A DNA stretch of 64,000 bases from Medicago truncatula (GCF_003473485.1 NC_053043.1:33890576-33954575); one strand, 5' to 3'. Shown: positions 48,218-62,900, counted from the first letter of the stretch. Notes: generated by a model from the sequence alone, not told the origin. Made by a program: numbers and translations.

Positions 48218-48849
48218 TTCATTTCAGTAGCTAAATTCCATTTCGCAGTCCTAACCCATATGCCTCAAATTTATACCTTTTAATTATTCAGATTGGATAA
48301 CCCATAGCATAATTTTTAGCTCAATTTGATCGGTAAAAGAAACCAGATGATACAAAGTTCAAATAAACAAATACTGAAAAGGGGGAAAAACATGACAGGA
48401 AAGTCAGCCAAAGTATATTTTAGGGAACAAAGATATGCACCTGAACTTTTTGTCTGCACCAATGATGCCGATTTCAATGTTTTTTGCTGAGATCTGTCCC
48501 TCAAACCTGGGAAATGCCAACAGAAGGGATTAGTTTCAAAGACTAACAAAGGCCGGATACAAACAACAAGGAACAGTAATCACACACTGTCATTTTCAAG
48601 TTCCTAATCCAACAAGCTTGGAGCCTTGCTAACATAAAGGCAGCTCATGATGATTTTACAGGGATGTGCCTTTGGTATATGCCAAGATCACTAATAAGAA
48701 ATTTCTTTGATACACTAGATAAATAGCCTCAATATTTTTCAGTTGAACCAAGAAGCCAATCTTAGGTGCATTTTCCTTCTCCATTTTATAATTCCATTTC
48801 GCAGTCCTAACCCATAAATTGCGAAATGGAATTTAGCTACTGAAATGAA
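48218..48849. repeat. 632-bp segment bounded by 30-bp perfect inverted repeats, containing a proteasome exon
   Basis: 48218-48247 (TTCATTTCAGTAGCTAAATT...) is exactly the reverse complement of 48820-48849. In addition, the 26 bp starting ATTCCATTTCGCAGTCC at 48235-48260 are repeated directly at 48791-48816, just inside the right arm. This mixed direct and inverted arrangement suggests a foldback element or template-switch repair. It abuts the first recognisable codons of the F-box pseudogene. Confidence 0.8.
48441..48506 (-). pseudogene. Isolated proteasome alpha-subunit exon fragment (alpha type-2 like)
   Basis: Between a TTTCCCAG acceptor and a GTGCAT donor, 66 nt encode FEGQISAKNIEIGIIGADKK-F, matching plant 20S proteasome alpha subunits (FEG-IS-KNIEIG-IG-DK-FR). 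Intron-like sequence remains on both sides. No other exon is visible, so this is a captured or duplicated genomic fragment. Confidence 0.6.
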
Positions 48850-50167
48850 AATTTTAAAAGGCAAAAAAGAGGAATGCTTTGTAAATTTTGTGAACAAGGT
48901 TACTGATGATAACACTTCTTTAATTTTTTCAACCATTGGATTGGAAAACTTTTCTTTTGTGATCTATAGCAAACGTTGTGTATCACTTCAAAATACATGG
49001 ATCTCTACCATCTTGAATAATAGGAGAGTCAAGAATCTTAGGATCCATTCATATTTTTATAAACTCCCCTTTTCTCCTAGTACATCTGATTATCTTTTCG
49101 GCTCTTCTTCATTGCAAGAACTAGAGTTGCGGCTTAAAGTGTACTCTACCATAAAATTTCCCTCTACCTCTCTTCATTTTCAACAGCTAAAATTTCTCAA
49201 CTTGTATGGAGTCTTTTTTGACATTGATCCCTCTAGTGACTCTATGAACCTTAATTTACCGCTTGTAAAAAAGTTTGAGATCAGTAACTGCCATTAGTCG
49301 AATGGAAAATATGTTATTGTACAAGCCTCCCTACTTGAAACTGTTTCCATAGGACAAGACACTGATTTCTTTAAGGTGAAAACGCACGATCCATGTGCCC
49401 AATCAATCAAATTCAATGCTTTGAATCTTAAAGAATTTAATTACTGTGGTTATGGTCTGTCACATAAAATTCATCTTCCTGCTTGTGATTCTGTAAAAAT
49501 CACATTTTTTAGAAGTTAGCAAAGTAGAATCAGAGGTTTGACGCATTCCTTTTACCCTTCTCCTTTTCCAGCAATTCCTTTTACCCTTTTATATTATTTT
49601 TTTCTACTACATGGAACTGTGTATGTTTGGTTATCTTGATTAACAGTTGCACACTTCAGTTTACTTTTACAAAATTAAGCGTTTCTTTATGTCATGCTCA
49701 TGCAGGGTCTACCACTAGGCCATTTACCTGTATTTTCAGTGTTGAGTCATTTGGAGCTTGGCCTAGTTACTAGTATTGAAGTTATTATAGGCTTTCTTTA
49801 AAACTCACCAGTTCTGAAAACCTTAGATCTGAAGAAGGTTAGTAACAGTAATTGATATTTTTAAAAGAAAGTAGCAATGCAACTTTTGCTGTACTGTTTT
49901 CATACAAGTTTTGTGACTACTTGCTTAATGATTTTCTTTTCGTTCTATTTTCTTTGATCTTGACGAGTCTTATTTGTACTTGGTTTGATCGTTAATTAAC
50001 AGGGAGTACCCAAATTCACAAAAGAGATCCTGAAATCTATTGCTGTGCCCGGTTGCTTGGTCTCTTCTCTTCCCAATTCTAAGGTTTTGAAAGAATTTAA
50101 GAATAAGTTGTACTCATTTAAGAAATGTTCCTCTTTTCTTATCGTTGAGATGTCATATGATTATTAA
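48845..50167 (+). pseudogene. F-box/LRR/FBD-type gene, F-box missing, two nonsense codons
   Basis: ATG at 48845 opens MKILKGKKEECFVNFVNKV, continuing as the LRR region of legume F-box/FBD proteins (NNRRVKNLRI, SSLQELELRL, LPLVKKFEISNCH). TAG at 49295-49297 interrupts, and the same frame resumes with SNGKYVIVQASLLETVSIGQ. After an intron (acceptor CATGCAG at about 49706) a second exon reads GLPLGHLPVFSVLSHLELGL but has TAA before NSPVLKTLDLKK. A third exon (from about 50002) carries the FBD-like end GVPKFTKEILKSIAVPG and stops at 50167. The N-terminal F-box is absent; the inverted-repeat segment lies where it should be. Confidence 0.75.
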
Positions 50168-51078
50168 GTTACAGAAATAGTATGGTTGACGATGCAAAGA
50201 GGTCTTAATAATGCAAGAAAATATGTATATCTTGTCATCACCAGAAGCTAAAAAGAGAAAACCAGTGTTTAAATAACATAAAACAATTGGACGGAGCAAC
50301 ATCTGTCAAGGAACTTTCCTTCCGACGCGGCAGAAACAGAGCTGCTGTTCTTCATACAGGAAAGAAAGAAGGTAGTGATATGATCAAACAAGATTGCATA
50401 ACAAGACCTATACATGTGTGAAAACATGCTTAGTGGACCACTAAATCTTATCATTTTGTACTACCATAGTCAAAACAAATTAACATAACAAAGAATATTG
50501 GTAATGTTCCTTTTCTGTTATGCTGGTTAGTAAAAGTTTTTCTAGTAGTACCTCAAATTAATTTTTAGTTTTGTTCATGGTACACAGATTTACCAATGCT
50601 TTACAAACCACTAAGTTTTTTCTTATTTTGAAGACTTCTTTTAAAAAATTGTGGATGTGGGAAATTTTTATTAAATAAGGTGATATGGTCATTTTTACAA
50701 ACCATCCTTGAGGGGATTTGAACTCCGTCCATTGAGCTAGCATCTCATAGACTGTATTTTGAAGACTCCATGTATGTTTGGAATCACAACAACTTTAACA
50801 AAATCATGGTGTTGCCGTGGTTTTGTTAAAGCTCCAAAGCATAGCTTTTGCGAAAACCACAGTCATGCCTTGATTCTATCAAACTCACCGCAAATCCAAA
50901 CATATGAGGACCATTCTGCATATCTACTATACCTCTTAAAAAAGGAACGTGATTTCTTGTTGATTGTGACATGTTACTATCCTGTTATTTATATGAAGTA
51001 GTCGGAAATTGTGATTGTTGAGGTTATTTATCTAAGTGGTTTGTTGGTATTTATGGCTTATCTTTATTTCAAATGTAG
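50168..51078. other. Intergenic, one SINE-like piece
   Basis: The minus strand of about 50745-50640 has ATGCTAGCTCAATGGACGGA and GAGTTCAAATCCCC, resembling A and B boxes of a tRNA-derived SINE. Otherwise nothing is recognised; the 80-residue open frame at 50759-51001 shows no family motif. Confidence 0.4.
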
Positions 51079-51281
51079 GATTTTCAAGAATTGTCCGGTG
51101 ATGACTATTTTGCTAAGAATATTGAGTTTGCTACCTGGCTTAAAGAAGAGAAGAATGTGTTTTACGTGAGTTGCTTGCAGAATTTGTCAAAGCTTGGAAT
51201 AAAGGAAAGCTTGAATCGAATTATTATGAAGTCATTAAAACTGCGCCTCGCACAGCCCATAAATGGAAAATCAAAAAGTAG
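51079..51281 (+). pseudogene. SCI1-like gene fragment, copy B (longer)
   Basis: It keeps more 5' sequence than copy A: an AAATGTAG acceptor at 51078, then DFQELSGDDYFAKN joined to IEFATWLKEEK, as in the family (EDDYF-KN-EFATWLKEE). The same internal deletion and frameshift follow, with the C-terminal frame ending at TAG 51279-51281. The base at the lesion (CGT, Arg, of REL) is ancestral here; copy A has TGT. No first exon or start codon was recognised upstream. Confidence 0.65.
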
Positions 51282-54200
51282 ATTTGAAGAAAGAGCAATC
51301 ATTTTGATCCAATCTCTCTATAAACCCTTTGTTTGTTTAGATTTACTTGAAACTCAGTAAGTATAGATGTTATTTATCTATATAAATTTCGTAGTTCACG
51401 CTTGTAAACTTTTGTACTTCAAGAAATACCATTTCATTGTTACCAAAAAAGAAAAAAATACCATTTCATTGTGCAGTCAAAGCATGTTGTCTAATGTATT
51501 CTTCATATGAAGCTCTTGTTAAAAATGGTTCAACTGAGTAGGCGGCTGATGTTGTCTTATGTATTCTTCATATTTCGCAGCCTCTTTAAGTACTCTTGAG
51601 GAACCGAGTTCCTAGTAAAATTAAAAAGAATAAAAAAAAGCATGTTAGTAATATGCCTACAATTGTAAAGACTTCCTAGGAGGAAGAGCTATTGTATAAA
51701 ATAATTTAGACAAGTTTCCATCAGACTTCAACATTACCATCAATCTCCAATAATGGCGCATGCCATATATATGATCCTCTCCAACAATCGCTACAATGGA
51801 ACTCCGAGTTTTAGCATGGTCCCAGAGCCTTGTTATCATAATTCTTAAACAACAACAAACCAATTATCAAATATTTATACAGTATCAATTTATCTTATTA
51901 TAAAAATTAATTTTAAACACTAAACTTACAAGTCTCGGACGTCGTAAAAAGCCATATCATGACCATATCTCTCAACTCCATATCCTACAAAGAAAAACAT
52001 TAGAGTTGAGAATTTAGGTAGTTAGAGTTGTTGTGTTATACTAAAACTCGTTGTAACAATAGAGAATAAAATGCTAAATTAGAAATTCATTCCCTGAGAT
52101 ATTCTCAGTTTCTATCACTTTCTATATTTTAACAAGAACAAAGTAGAGAAATTTACATTGTCTTTTTCAAATCCGTATCTCAGACGTAGTTCATCTAACT
52201 TTCTATCTTCACATGTCTTCAAGCTCTGTCATACGATTAAAAAGGTTTAAAAAAATAAATCAATAACAAATAAATTTCATTTCTAAAATTATAAAAAAAT
52301 AAATAAATAAATCTTACACGGTCGCAGATATCGCCAAAAATGATTTCCATCTCCAATGCTTTCGCAATCTTAAAGGCATACCCTTGTTCACAGCCCTCCT
52401 ATATTAATAATTACATAAAACAACTTAAAATTCTGTTATATATTTGTTAAAAGTTAAATAAAAAATATTAATAATTAAAACAATTTACATGGAAGTATGA
52501 ATAAAATTTGGGTTCCAAATAACATTCAAGGAACACCGACTGAGGTCGCAAATGATACAATGCAGTTTCCACGTCTCTTCTTGACTTCTGCATAAAATTA
52601 ATAAAATGTAAGTTGATTTTGATTTTCTATTTGCAGTAAAAAATAAAAAATAAAAACCAAAATACCTCTTTGGTATGTACAACAGGCACAAGATAGACAT
52701 AGCATTTTTTACTTGGGCCGGATGATGGGCAGCTCAAAGTGACAGTATTTTCATGGATCGGAAAGGAGTGTAAATTTACATTCATTCGTGCAATACTTGC
52801 CAACGAATTTGTCATGCTCTGCAAAATTGTAAAGAGGAAACAAAATCAGCAGTTAAATTGGATAAAACACACGTGTGATGCTTTTCCGTCACTTAAAATG
52901 GGCAAAACACGCCATAAATGTCTAATAAAAGTTGATCCATAGCACTTAACCCAGCCCTCTCTCACTATCTTCATCCAGTGAAACCCCTCAAACAAACCTC
53001 ATTTACTTATGGCCCTGCTGCCCATCTTCTACTCAGTTTGGTTCATAAATTCAAACCATGTCATTCTAGGCAGACCCGAACAAAATATGGTGACACTATA
53101 CCCGAACAAAATATGGTGACACTATACCCAGGTTAAATCCTAATCCCCGGCCCCACATGCCAGTATTAAGTAGGCCTGGTTTCATTTGACTCGAGGCTTT
53201 GCTTGAACTGTTTCTATGCCTATTTTCATCCAAGAATATGCTCCAAAACCAAAGACATAAGTTAACAAAGAGCAATATTGTATATTTTTTTTTCTTACCA
53301 CTAATGCTTTTACTTAAATTCTTATTTAGCATGTGGTTGCCAAGACAGAAAGAAAGTAAAATCTTGATAAATAACAAAAAATGAAACTACAATATCTTAT
53401 GAATTTTATAAACAGAAAAAAATAATTTCTTATGAACAGAAACATTTGTGCCAAGATATCTAACAGAATAGGCAGCCATTTAGCATTTCAAACAAGTCAA
53501 ATTATGCCAGTCCATAAAAACATAAAATCGAGCCAAGGTTAAGCAAACCTTTGGTTCCTCTCTTATAGTGTTTGGCTGAGGTGTATCTTCCTCCTCCTCG
53601 TCACTATATAATGTTTTCCCAGTGTACCTGTTTTTAGAAATCACAAGTACCACTCATAAATTTGTAATTTCAACAATGATGTGTTTCACAAGGCAAAACT
53701 GCTGTTATGAGGACAAGAAAAATAGCAGCCTCAATATTTATATATGACCCTGAGAGTTAAACTATTACATACATAAAATGTCTAATGGCTATAAAGTTTT
53801 AGAAGTAATGGAATATACTAAATGCATTCTTTGAATCACAAAAAATACTAATCAAAGCATTAGCATAAAAAACAACCAGTTCAAAAGTACCATGTACAAT
53901 TAATATGATGCTTACAATAAATGAGGCTGCTCTCATAAGAGCATATAGCAGTAACAAGAAAAGGATTTTCCCAGAGATCCGCTATATGATTCAAAAGAGA
54001 CTATTATGTATTTTTGTGAACCGTGTCTAATGGCAAACCATTCAAAACTAAGCTCTTTTAAATAGCTTGGCTTGGCATGTAGTTTTATCGGCCTCTACTT
54101 CAATTGGGAAATTCTAAATCTACCTTTAACATTGCTTGGTTTGGCCTATAGCTTTATTGGTCTCTACTTCTGTTGGACAATTCTCAATCCAATTTACACC

Positions 54201-54665
54201 AAGGACTCCAGAGGTCTTCACCCATCTCAATATAAACCCAAACCACAGGCTGAAATTCTATTATATTTTTCATGAAAGGTATTACCCTATTAGAGTATTG
54301 ATCAGTTTGTACTTTCTGTTTTGTTGGTATTTTTTGTTTGCAGTTTGTAAATTTGTTTCGGTCTGTTGTGTTAGTCATTAAAAATGTTCTGCTATGCTGT
54401 TTTTTGTCCAGATTTTGCTATCGTAGCGACTGCAAGAAGAAACTCTGTTTTCCGTGAATCTGAACGGATTTTAGGTAGGATCATACGAACAACATTACAA
54501 TCCTCTAAGTTACAGTCCTTCAGCCCCTCCCGATGCTTCATAGGATCTCGTGTTTGACAACATTGCATGTCATTTTGTATGATAGACCCACGGATAGTTG
54601 AAGGTTTGATTTATGGTATGGTTTGGCATTCCAATTTTCACACCTCTAAAATCTAGAATTAATGT

Positions 54666-54756
54666 TTTTGATAATCTAACATTTCATATATTCTTGCTTC
54701 TACGAGCTTTTCATTTAAGTAGAAGTAAGCATATATGAAATGTAAGATTATCAAAA
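54666..54756. repeat. Long near-perfect hairpin in intron 15 (copy B)
   Basis: Same foldback as 12037-12127; both arms are retained. Confidence 0.7.
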
Positions 54757-57700
54757 GCTCGTGCAACTAGACGCTTTGACTATTTAAAGTCAAATAGTTA
54801 TTTGCACGTCAAACCTCATTATTTATTTGCATTGATAAGAGAACATAATAACCGCCATTCTTCAAAATGTGTATAGTGGCATACAAGTTCACCATTGTGT
54901 GAAATCACACAACAGTTAAGCTATAACTTAGAACTTATAAACCAAAAATTTAGCATAACACTTACGTGCACCTAGGATGTTGATCACAGCCTATACAGTA
55001 GCCAGCAGCACTAAGTCTACGTACTTTAAATGTCAGTGTGCCTTCCATACAACTAAAACAAGTCAAATAAGAATTTATCAGGAGAATATCTGAGAAACAA
55101 TCCAGGCACCAATATAATGAATTCAATTAACAAATCATCCCTACACAAATTTTACCCTAGAACATTATAAAATGAATTCATATAATATATTCCTCAGGGT
55201 CAACAAATACCAACAGTAACGGATTACGGAATGTCAACCAAGTTTCATAACCAATAAGCATTTAAATTCTTAAACTTTAACATTCCAACAGTAGAGTATG
55301 CACACTTATCATGTGATCATCTCTTTTACCACAAAAGTACTGCAGCATAAACATAGCATAATGAGGGTGTGGCACGCATGATGATATTAATATTTAACTA
55401 TTTCCAACCACAACGTGGCATAATTTACCTTGGACACAACCGACTCTGGTCTGGGAGTGAACCAAATAAATAATCCGCAAATTTGTTTTGTAACATCTCT
55501 TCAACCTGTAAGTATAAAAATCATTCATTAGTAGATAAGATAAAAAAACATGCAGAGCGCATTTTGCTTCCAGTCTATCATAGTCATATTAACAAGCATA
55601 TGCAAACATACAAGGTGGATAGACAACATTAAAAAGAAAGCATACCAAGAAAAACATAATTTGAGACCCCAAAATGGCAAAGCATTGAGCAAAAAGAGAG
55701 AACCCACACACACCTGGCGAATATGAACATTAGAAGTACGCTCACAACATGTTTTAAACCGTGTCGAATAATCACGAACAAGGCTTTTCCAATTGGTGGT
55801 TCCAGCAGAAACATTATCAAGCTGAATAAAATATGAGATACATTTTCATTATAGAAATGGTAGGCAAGGACTCAATTAAAAATTTAAAAATACAAAATGG
55901 AAGTAAACAATCTTGGGTGCCACATTACCACTGCAATAGTAGCACAAACATACAGCTTTAGAAAGATTCACAACTAACTCCGAAGTAAAATTTATATATG
56001 TTTGCTAAATATATAATATTCCTAAGAATATTTTTAAAATTTATATTGGTTGAGAAAATATGATGTGAAAGTAGAAAGTTAAAGTTTGTTGAGTTCTAAA
56101 ATGTTTATTGCCACGACAATACAAAATTCCCACCCCTTAACGGGAATGAAAAAAAGGGAAAGTGTGAAAACATATTCGTCGTGGAGTCCATGAGTAAAAT
56201 AGATTTCTGGGAACCAATGATACCTGAGAATATTTTGCCAAAATATGTAAGGAATATAAATACTATTCCCAAGAAATGTTTTTGCATATTAAAAGAAATG
56301 TGATCTAAAATACACGATTGTAATATATACCTCAAACTCCATGGCAGCAGTGGAACTGTAGTCTGTAACCTCTGAAAAATGATGTGATAAAAAAGCAGAC
56401 ACCTAAATATGACCCAAAAACGACATAAAACTCATAAGTTACAAGAAATCTCATTTCTAAGATATCTGAAAAAGGACTCGTCAATTACAATATGAAACCA
56501 AAAGGACTCGCCAATTTAATTCATAATACGTGCATCTCATGAGCGGAAGAGATTTGTAGGGAATTAAATATCTAAGGCTCATTGATGAGAGAGATGGATT
56601 ATTGCCCTATGAGAATAGTGAGGAATGCATAAATATTTTTAAGTTGTTATTATGCAAATTCACCCAGGCTTTCTAATCTCATTTCCTAAACCAATATGGA
56701 AAACAGTGAAGCAGATGACAAGGGTTCAAGCTGGCTTGATTCGGATTTCTTTCATGGGCCCAATAAAAGACAGCATATACACATTATTTCCGCATGATAC
56801 AATAAAGGTAACAGGAGAAATGTTACCACAAAAATGATCAATCAAATGAATACATAATTATTTATTTTGTTTTAAAATGTATGGACAGACAAAAGAAAAA
56901 AGGAAGAAAAAAATATATAACTGGAGACAATGGTAAAAGGAGCACAAAACAAATCATATATCAGATAAATTGCATTTAATAATGATTAGCATAATTCAAA
57001 GGAATATATCTGTGAATATGTATAAGTGTTGTAGTTTGAAATTAGTGTGTCTGTAGTATGCATAGTAAGGAAAAAACTACAGAGAGAAAAGATATAAATC
57101 ATTTGACTCCAAAAGTTCAAGCTACTATAAGCAAGACCAACATCACTTAAAGTCTTCTTTTGCAGCGTATTAATAACATAGTAGAACAATAGAACTAGTA
57201 TTTTCATCCCAACAAACAATAATTTCAGAACCACAAGCCCAAAGCTTACCGCACGGCCACGAAATTTGGGAGTAAGAACACAGTTTTTTACTTTCACGTA
57301 GTTTCCATCCTGAAACAACAAACAAATGAAGACTCATAATCAAACTGATATTAAAACATTAACGCATGCGGTGCCTTAAAATTTATGTGCAGGATGCAGT
57401 AAACATGATGAAATAAAGAGTGGGAAACAGTGGCAACAAGACAAATTCCACAAGGTAACTCAAAATATAGTTTTGGGAGGGAGGATACAGAAAGTCGGTT
57501 TCTTAACTCTTGGAAAAATATCGTTCCAATAGATTAACTATTACTGTGTCACAACAACTCAACAAAGATAAAATTGGAAGTCACAAAGTATGACGTGAGT
57601 TTATTGATAAATTGTTTTTGTGTTGCTTTATTTTGATCCATAACAAGACATCATAATGTCATATGATTCATATATCCGACCTCAGCTAGTGGGAATAGGG

Positions 57701-59115
57701 TTTGGTCGGATCTAGTAATATATCCTGAAGGTTTCTCTTATGTCCAGGTGCCTCGGTTTGGCCTGGAACTTCAACCTTATAAAGCAGTGAAATCAATGCA
57801 TTTTACTAAGCAAATCACTAACTTATGGTTAACATACAAACTACACGTGTAGCTCTAACCAACTGCTGCTTAAGTTCCATAGCCTTCTTACATTATATAA
57901 AAAGGACAAGACAATAAGCAAAGTTCTATGATTATACAGTTTCCGTTGTGAGAGAGAATATAAATTATCGACAAGGCTTTATTTTCTTGTAGATTACTAA
58001 CAGCTGTTAGTCAGTTATCATGTTTCTTTTTTACTGGTTTATTGTTCTTTTTCACCAGCAGGCTTATTTTCTTGTTTTATCATGTTCTTTCATCATATTC
58101 TACTTTTTTTACTGCCCAGCTGCTTCCTTGTTTCATTGGCTTTTGATGGCACTTAGGGTCGAGAGTCCCACATCATTTGAGATATGATAGAGACCCAAGG
58201 ATGAGGGGTAAGGGAAAACTCTTCAGATAAATCAAGTATGAGAACATCTATAATTATCTTTGATCAGCTGCTTCCTTGTTTCATTGACTTTTAACTTAAT
58301 TGTTAGCCTTGAGGTGATATAAGATAGAAAAGACACAGCATAGTTATGCCATTAGACAGTCTCCAAGTCAAATACCTGCAATCCTTGTAATGTTTGTGCA
58401 TATGATGCCGCTCTTCCGATCCCAATTTCGTCAAGCTTATTAACCTATGACATGCAAATATCATAAAGGAAGTCCTAACATAAGAAAACAAAACAGACAA
58501 GCAAAAGAAACAAAAGCTATGTATCTCCTCCTTGACATCACAAAGCATATCTTTTGAAGAGCTCCGGTGCATGTTGAACTCAACATGTAGCAATAGATCT
58601 ATTTATTTCAGATATCGTATTTAAAATCATAAATCACAGATATTTACAAGATAAAGAACTCAATATATGCATATGTTGCCATACATATAGTTCAACAGGA
58701 AGTCGAGAAACGAGTTCATCGTAACAAAACTCTAAATGTAGCCTGTATGTGCACAAGCTGACAGCATATGTTATAAAGATTGAGGAACTGTCACTAGTTA
58801 ACAGCCAACCACATGATCAATATGTTTTTAACAGTATCTCAATCTGCACATTTTTCTATCTTCGGTTGAGATGCAAGTTTGTGATGTTTTAATAAGCAAC
58901 TATAAAAGTACATTGTTAGAAGGAAAAGAAGATCCAATAAACAAAAGGCAAGCATTAATAGAATATGAAGTTCCCCATTGAACTGAATCAGGTACTGCTC
59001 CGATTAAAAGAAGTGGGTGTTGTTCATTAATTAAGACCAATTATACTACAAATCAAGAAATTGAAATGCAATACATATCTATTAATAATATATAGCCCGT
59101 TGGTAGGATTCCAAT

Positions 59116-59935
59116 CAGTGTTATTAATATCGGATTATGGAAAATATTGGATCGCCAAAAACCCGATATTAAAAATAGCAGATAGTGTAGCGGGAAAATA
59201 GAGGAAGGCACAAAATGGTTCAAATAAACAATAATATATAAAATAAATCATGCTACACAAAGATAAAAGCTACGTAAACAGAAATTTAAAATGCGGAAAT
59301 AAAAAACTACATAAACAGAAATTCAAAATGACTTGATATAAAACTCAAAATCACAATAGTTTAAACAGCTAATAAAGCATGATAATGCATAATTGCATAC
59401 ATTAATGAAGAAAGCCATAAAAACAAATTAAAAGTGACTTAAAACTCAAAATTTAAATAGTTCAAAACAACTAATAATTGGTAGTTCTAATTTCTAACTA
59501 GTAATAAAAGATCTAATTATTCTACTCTTCCCCAACATAATCATTTATCCTCATTTTCAGATAGCAGAGGCATATCCTTCAACTTCTTCAATTGAATCGA
59601 TGTCCTCAAACTCTGCTTCTGATTCTACTAAGACAAGATCATCATAAGTTTTAGGTTTTATACTATTATATTGGGCCTACCAATTTGACCAACCCACCAG
59701 TTTAGAATAAAATATAGTATTGGGCTTTATCATAAAAAATACATTAAAAGATACAAGCTAAAAGTTGCAGAATTCTGATATGCATGTCATGACTGATATA
59801 CCAGATTTGAGCAATCTCGCCGATATTTTGGAAATATCTAAGTTGCTAAATCGTATCAGGTTTCGTATCGTCTACCCTGAATTCCGATGCGAAATAGCGA
59901 TATAGCGCCGGTATACCAGATATTTAACAACACTG
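59116..59935. mobile_element. Non-autonomous hAT element, 820 bp (copy B)
   Basis: Same length, ends and ATTCCAAT flanks as 16487-17306. Confidence 0.85.
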
Positions 59936-62900
59936 ATTCCAATATCAACCATCAATTCTACATACAACAAAAGAGTAACCAGCTGAAATTAGTGCAGTCA
60001 TGGTCTATAATACTCCTCCAAGAATAACGAAGGACACAAAAAGACTTACCAATGATGCTACGGAGTAACGTTGTGGAGGTTGGGAATGGTGTTGACCCGC
60101 CTCAATTTGAACAACATGAAACACGTCCTCTCTCTATATAACAAAAGTCAAAGTCAATGAAGGGAAAGGTGTTGCGTTATTTGTTGCATTAATAAATACG
60201 GAAGCATAAATGAAGAGTAATTGTGTAAAAAAACAAAGAAAGGAAGCAGGAATTAGTTTTAGGGGAATATTAAAGTGCACGACATATTTGTCGTCTTATT
60301 TGCACGAATAACGCTTACTATATCTTGTGGGGTGCATCTCCAAATCAAGTATGAGTGTGTGCTTTGTCTTGTCTGATGGTATTTCTCTTATTACTATAAT
60401 GCTTTGGCATTTGTACTGGGAAAAATACAAATACTTAGGCCGTTGCTGTTAAATATTTGGCGTTGTATTCACCATACTCCTTTTTGGCATTTTGACCTTT
60501 AAATGATGTTTGTTTTAACAAAGCAAATGGCGTGTTGTATATTGTCGTGCGTGTCCAAAGGGTGTCGTGCCATATAGCACCACTCTTAGTTTTAATCTAG
60601 GAATGGTGCAAGACCATTTCCAGTTGATATGTACATTTTTCTACCCCATAAATGATTTTAATCCTTGACATGCAATTAAGTCCTCCTATAACCTATTGAC
60701 TAGGTGATGAGAGTTCAATATTTGCTGCCCCGTTCTTTCAAATAAAGCTTAATTTCTGCACAAGGTAAAAAGGACTTCTAGATAGACAAACTTTAAATCC
60801 AAAGGCTATTGCATGAGGAAGGTTAGAGGCAAAGTTTCATTATCTAGCCTCCACCTAACGACAAAAGCTTTTAGAAAAGTTGGCTTTCCCCAAGTAGAAA
60901 AATAAAAAAAATAAAAAAAATAAATATGTTGAAGACAAGAAACTACTGCAATTTACATTTTACAAGGTATCTTGTTGTCTTATCTGTATATATGCCAAGA
61001 CTGTCCTTTTAAAAAACCAATGGCCATTGGCAAAACAACATAAGGAATCCAATAAAAGCAGTGTAGACAAATAAATTAACAAGGCACGGACTGGCAGGCG
61101 TGAAATAATTTTAAATAGCATAAACAATAATAAATTTCAAGAAATGTTACCTTCACAGAACTTAGCATGTCAAAATCTAGATCATGATTGGACCTGTCAC
61201 TATCTCTATATTGTCCCTCTTCAATGCCAAAAGCTAGATCATGATTGGAATCGTCACTATCTCTATATTGTCCATCTTCGGTGACAATGCCCTGGGAGTG
61301 AAAAAGAACCATACATAAGTCGGGAATCAGTTTTACTGTCCTACTCTTTTAAAGGGACATGCGAGTATTCTCTACTTCAGCTTAAATTGATGAAGATACA
61401 GAACCATTTGTGGACCTAGAGCTTGTACGTTTTGAAGCACTAGTCCTTACAGGAACATAAAAAAATGGTCGTAAACAAAATTGTGTCACAGCCTCGCATG
61501 ATTAATCAGAAAGGATCGAATTCATATTGAATCCAATGTAAACTACATTGAATCTTGCAAGTCTCTTTTATCAAGTAATGCACAACACAACATAGAACCA
61601 AATGCGTCTCTACACTTCAGTATAAAAATTGGATGTGGAGACTCTAGAGTAACTTCGGCATAAATATAGCAAACAACACGGAAAATCTTGGCAAATCATT
61701 TTAAGCTTCAATATTTGATATAACGCTCAAGGTCAATACATCATTTTAGATAGCTAATGTATATACTTTGAAACATATGGCAAAACTTCAAAATTTATTT
61801 CTCCACAAGCTTTAAATTTGAAATCTACTTATCATAGTTATTTGCCCGGTTGCAGCTAACAGGTACATAAACTGAAAATAATACCATAGTCCATTGTTAA
61901 ATAATAAAAGTTATAACAAATTAACAACAATTAACCTGATGGAAATTAACATATATCATAATAATGCTTGAATTAAAATTACTGTGTATATTATATTAGG
62001 GGAATGTACAAATATATATACACATGGGTCTCCTAATCAATCCCAAGAACTAGGGAAAGAATCAACTGAGAAAGGAAAACTAAATAAATAAAATCAGGAT
62101 ATAAAAATTATCCTATTAATCATAATTATAATATCTCAACAACAATAACAATAATAATAATAATAATAAGCTCAAGTCTAATAAACAAATAAAACCCATT
62201 ATTTGTAAAACGCAATGAACAGGTATATGAATGATTACAAACTATCACGAGGCTAAATAGCATCAAGTCACAAAGTAACGTATCTGCAAGAACTAACCGT
62301 ACCGTAAAAACTGTCCGGTACCCAGGAAACTCGACCCTTGAGCTAGCAGACCGTAACAGGATAGACTGATCAGAATTTCCAATATCAACTTGTATCTGGA
62401 ACCAGAAAAAACATTAGGAAACATAGCTGGTCAAGAATAATAATATCAGATCGAAGCACTTGAACTTTAAATGAACACAAGCTGTATTTCAAGATCATAT
62501 ATTATGTTAAAGATCTTTATTTAGGACAGACACAATCTAACAATAGTAGACCTGGAAATATGGTAAAAAAAAAATTGAATTTACCAAGAAACATTTTTTC
62601 CTTTTATAAAGCAAGGTTCCATACAACAGAGGAAGTTGAACCCAATAAAGATGAGTGAGAGAAAGATAAACATCACACCTCAAATCGAATAACCCAAAAA
62701 TACGATACATGAAAAGCTAAAGAATAAAAAAACTAAGGTGTTACTGATATGATAACACAACGCACATGTTGAATATTATTGAGTATCATTAGTTTGGTGA
62801 ACTTCATACTTTCTTTTCTTTATGTAAATTATTTGGTTTTGCTATAATCACTTTAATCAAGGGATATGATTAAATAAGCTTGTTTATAAATTTATGAGTG

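Larger units (their letters stand above)
46459..51114. other. 4.66-kb block present only in copy B
   Basis: AAGAATAT occurs at 46451-46458 and 51115-51122; copy A has a single AAGAATAT (8484-8491) joining the outer flanks. The SCI1-like exon is contiguous across the right edge in copy B. The block therefore looks ancestral, and copy A a deletion mediated by 8-bp microhomology. Confidence 0.85.
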
